From Moraxellaceae bacterium (GTDB taxonomy: Bacteria; Pseudomonadota; Gammaproteobacteria; Pseudomonadales; UBA3067), in contig NVTH01000063.1 in NCBI GenBank assembly GCA_002401525.1, forward strand, positions 1 to 7,853: a stretch of DNA of 7,853 nt. Direction: 5' to 3'. Positions 6,323 through 7,853 of the stretch are shown here, piece by piece. The position numbers and the translations under genes are program-made. How positions within the stretch are numbered: the stretch's first letter is position 1; each line of letters starts with the position of its first letter. Below the pieces are notes generated by a model, which worked only from the letters and a program-made list of their open reading frames with translations, did not search any database and was not told where the DNA came from.

Positions 6323-6351
6323 AAAAAAAAGCGGTTATTGAATTTAACCGC
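6323..6351 (-). terminator. Intrinsic terminator of algZ-algR
   Basis: On the minus strand the 7-bp perfect stem GCGGTTA / TAACCGC (6351-6345 with 6337-6331) has a 7-nt loop and is followed at once by eight U (6330-6323). It starts about 70 nt after the algR stop. It should separate the regulator transcript from the repeat island and the hem genes. Confidence 0.88.
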
Positions 6352-6423
6352 CGAATTGATTCTTGAAGTTGAATGTTTGAGTTGAATCTCTTAAAGCGAC
6401 AGGCTTCAAACTGCCCTATCGCG

Positions 6424-7170
6424 CTACAATCGCTGCATTATTCGGCGCAATCCGGACACGTGTCGACGACTGACCACCAGCCCGTCTTCCACTTCTTTTA
6501 TTTTCACCTTGTAATGCCCGGGAGAAATAATTTCCATGCCATCAAGGTAATCCAGGGCGACCAAGGAATTACGATGAATTCGAACAAAGCGATTCGAAAA
6601 TTCCTCTTCCAGCTCTTTTAAGGTTTCATCAATCAAGATCTCTCCTGACCCATGTCGCACCGTGACGTATTTTTGATCCGCCATAAAATAGCGTACGTCA
6701 GTCACGGGAATGAGCTCAATGCCTCGATGGGTTTTTGCACTGATGTGAGTCCGAGAACGAGGTTTATCATCTTTCGCTGCGAACTCTTCTTCCAACGCAA
6801 GCGCTTGAACCTTATTTAAACGGCTCGCTTGATTCAGCGCTCGACACAAGTCTTCGCTACGCACAGGCTTTAATAAGTAGTCGACCGCTTTGACTTGGAA
6901 TGCGTCTAACGCATATTCATCATAAGCAGTGCAGAAAATCACCGCAGGTGGACACTCCAATTTTGACAAATGTCGCGCGGCTTCTAGCCCATCCATGCCC
7001 GGCATACGAATGTCGAGCAATACAATATCCGGCGCCAACTGAGCCACCTTATCGATGGTGTCGATGCCATTTTCGGCTTCACCCACTACTTCATGATCTT
7101 CCATCTTTACTATCAGCCTAGCAATTCGTTCTCGTGCTAAGCGTTCGTCGTCACAGACCAGTACTTTCAT
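6424..7170 (-). CDS. algR: LytTR-family response regulator AlgR
   Basis: DNA-binding response regulator of the AlgZ/AlgR system, which in Pseudomonas controls alginate, type IV pili and virulence genes; its regulon here is unknown. The 248 residues equal the length of Pseudomonas AlgR. The receiver domain (1 to about 120) has acidic D7/D8, phospho-acceptor D53 in LLDIRMPGMDG, T81 in FCTAYDEYALDAF, and K101 in YLLKPV. After a charged linker, the LytTR DNA-binding domain (about 142-245) contains ELIPVTDVRYFMADQKYVTV, the RFVRIHRNSLVAL motif and a final VSRRHVSGLRRIM. The ATG shares one base with the algZ stop (TAATG) and has GAGG upstream, so translation is probably coupled to algZ. A terminator lies about 70 nt downstream. 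Confidence 0.96.
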   Translation of the reverse strand: MKVLVCDDERLARERIARLIVKMEDHEVVGEAENGIDTIDKVAQLAPDIVLLDIRMPGMDGLEAARHLSKLECPPAVIFCTAYDEYALDAFQVKAVDYLLKPVRSEDLCRALNQASRLNKVQALALEEEFAAKDDKPRSRTHISAKTHRGIELIPVTDVRYFMADQKYVTVRHGSGEILIDETLKELEEEFSNRFVRIHRNSLVALDYLDGMEIISPGHYKVKIKEVEDGLVVSRRHVSGLRRIMQRL

Positions 7171-7853
7171 TAAGCGGTCCTCGAATCAATTGGTAACCGG
7201 ACGTCTTTTCCTTCAAGTGTATAAGGATATGATATTACGGTGGTAAACGTATTGCCGTAGCTCTCAGTTTTCAAGTGAGCCTCGTCACCATATAACGCCT
7301 TAATTCGATGCCGAATGTTTTCAACCGCCATTCGATTCCCTTTTACATGATCATGTTTACTCGGTGATACCGGATTGGTCACACTCAAATAAAGGTATTG
7401 CTCTCTATAGTTTATAGCGACTTTGATGATTCCGCCTTCCAGCAGGGGCTGAATTCCGTGATAAATCGAATTTTCTAACAAAGGTTGCAACGTCAGCATG
7501 GGGATTTTCACTGCAGGAGGAATATCCCCAATCTGCCAATCCACCTGGAGCCGCTGCCCTAAGCGAAGTTTTTCAATGCTTAGATAACGTTTGCACAAAT
7601 TCACTTCTGAATCGACGGTGACCTCATTGCCCATTTCATCCAAACTGGCTCGGAACAAGGCCGATAAATCTTCCACCACTTGTTCAGCGGTCTCAGGTTC
7701 GATAGGAATAAGACTGGCTATAATATTCATGCTGTTAAATAAGAAATGCGGTCGTATGCGGGACTGCAGCGCCTGAATACGCGCATTGAGTTCAGAGCTC
7801 TGCTTATGCTTAAGCTGCTCCTGAACTATAAAATAGCGCAGTATTAATCCGCC
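7170..7853 (-). CDS. algZ: Sensor histidine kinase AlgZ/FimS (5' part outside window)
   Basis: Partner kinase of AlgR. The frame continues without a stop through the window edge, so the N-terminal membrane part is missing and 227 residues are visible; the ATG at 7728-7730 is internal. The visible part begins with a helix leading to RIQALQSRIRPHFLFNSMN, the HisKA_5 (His_kinase, PF06580) motif, with the phospho-accepting His encoded at 7746-7748. Then come YLSIEKLRLGQRLQVDW, the N-box LQPLLENSIYHGIQP, and GNRMAVENIRHRIKALYG, which takes the place of a G-box. This atypical ATP-binding domain lacking classical glycine-rich blocks is normal for the LytS/FimS group. The family usually has an N-terminal multi-pass membrane domain, expected just beyond the window. 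The stop overlaps the algR start by one base. Confidence 0.95.
   Translation of the reverse strand, partial: GGLILRYFIVQEQLKHKQSSELNARIQALQSRIRPHFLFNSMNIIASLIPIEPETAEQVVEDLSALFRASLDEMGNEVTVDSEVNLCKRYLSIEKLRLGQRLQVDWQIGDIPPAVKIPMLTLQPLLENSIYHGIQPLLEGGIIKVAINYREQYLYLSVTNPVSPSKHDHVKGNRMAVENIRHRIKALYGDEAHLKTESYGNTFTTVISYPYTLEGKDVRLPIDSRTA

Overview
The window looks like chromosomal DNA of a gammaproteobacterium. The gene order on the minus strand, read right to left, is algZ, algR, hemC, hemD, hemX, hemY. This is the conserved arrangement of Pseudomonas and related marine Gammaproteobacteria. A PEP-CTERM exported protein at the left end suggests an aquatic, biofilm- or floc-forming lineage with an exosortase elsewhere in the genome. 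I cannot name the species. All real genes are on the minus strand.

Right part (6424-7853): the 3' part of algZ, a LytS/FimS-type sensor histidine kinase that runs off the window, overlaps algR, a LytTR response regulator, by one base (TAATG). A clear intrinsic terminator at 6323-6351 ends this unit. Between it and hemC lies a non-coding stretch of about 780 bp. It carries a perfect 36-bp inverted repeat pair with REP-like cores, bordered on both sides by arrays of short degenerate repeats that mirror each other. Long open frames there are translation artefacts of the repeats.

Centre (993-5644): the haem-synthesis cluster. hemC (TTG start, strong Shine-Dalgarno) makes hydroxymethylbilane and hemD closes it to uroporphyrinogen III. 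hemX and hemY, which overlap by four bases (ATGA), encode inner-membrane accessory proteins of poorly defined function. Two gaps of about 160-180 bp flank hemD. HemX has an unusual C-terminal tail of six hexapeptide repeats encoded by an 18-bp tandem repeat.

Left part (1-992): a 303-bp intergenic region, then a PEP-CTERM protein gene closed by a bidirectional terminator. Upstream of this gene is a good match to a sigma-54 (-24/-12) promoter with correct GG-N10-GC spacing, and about 100 bp further upstream a short palindrome that could bind an enhancer protein. This fits the known control of PEP-CTERM genes by RpoN and PrsK/PrsR in other bacteria and is the most interesting regulatory signal here. 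I did not find an obviously new multi-gene system; the unusual items are the sigma-54 PEP-CTERM unit, the mirrored repeat island and the HemX tail.
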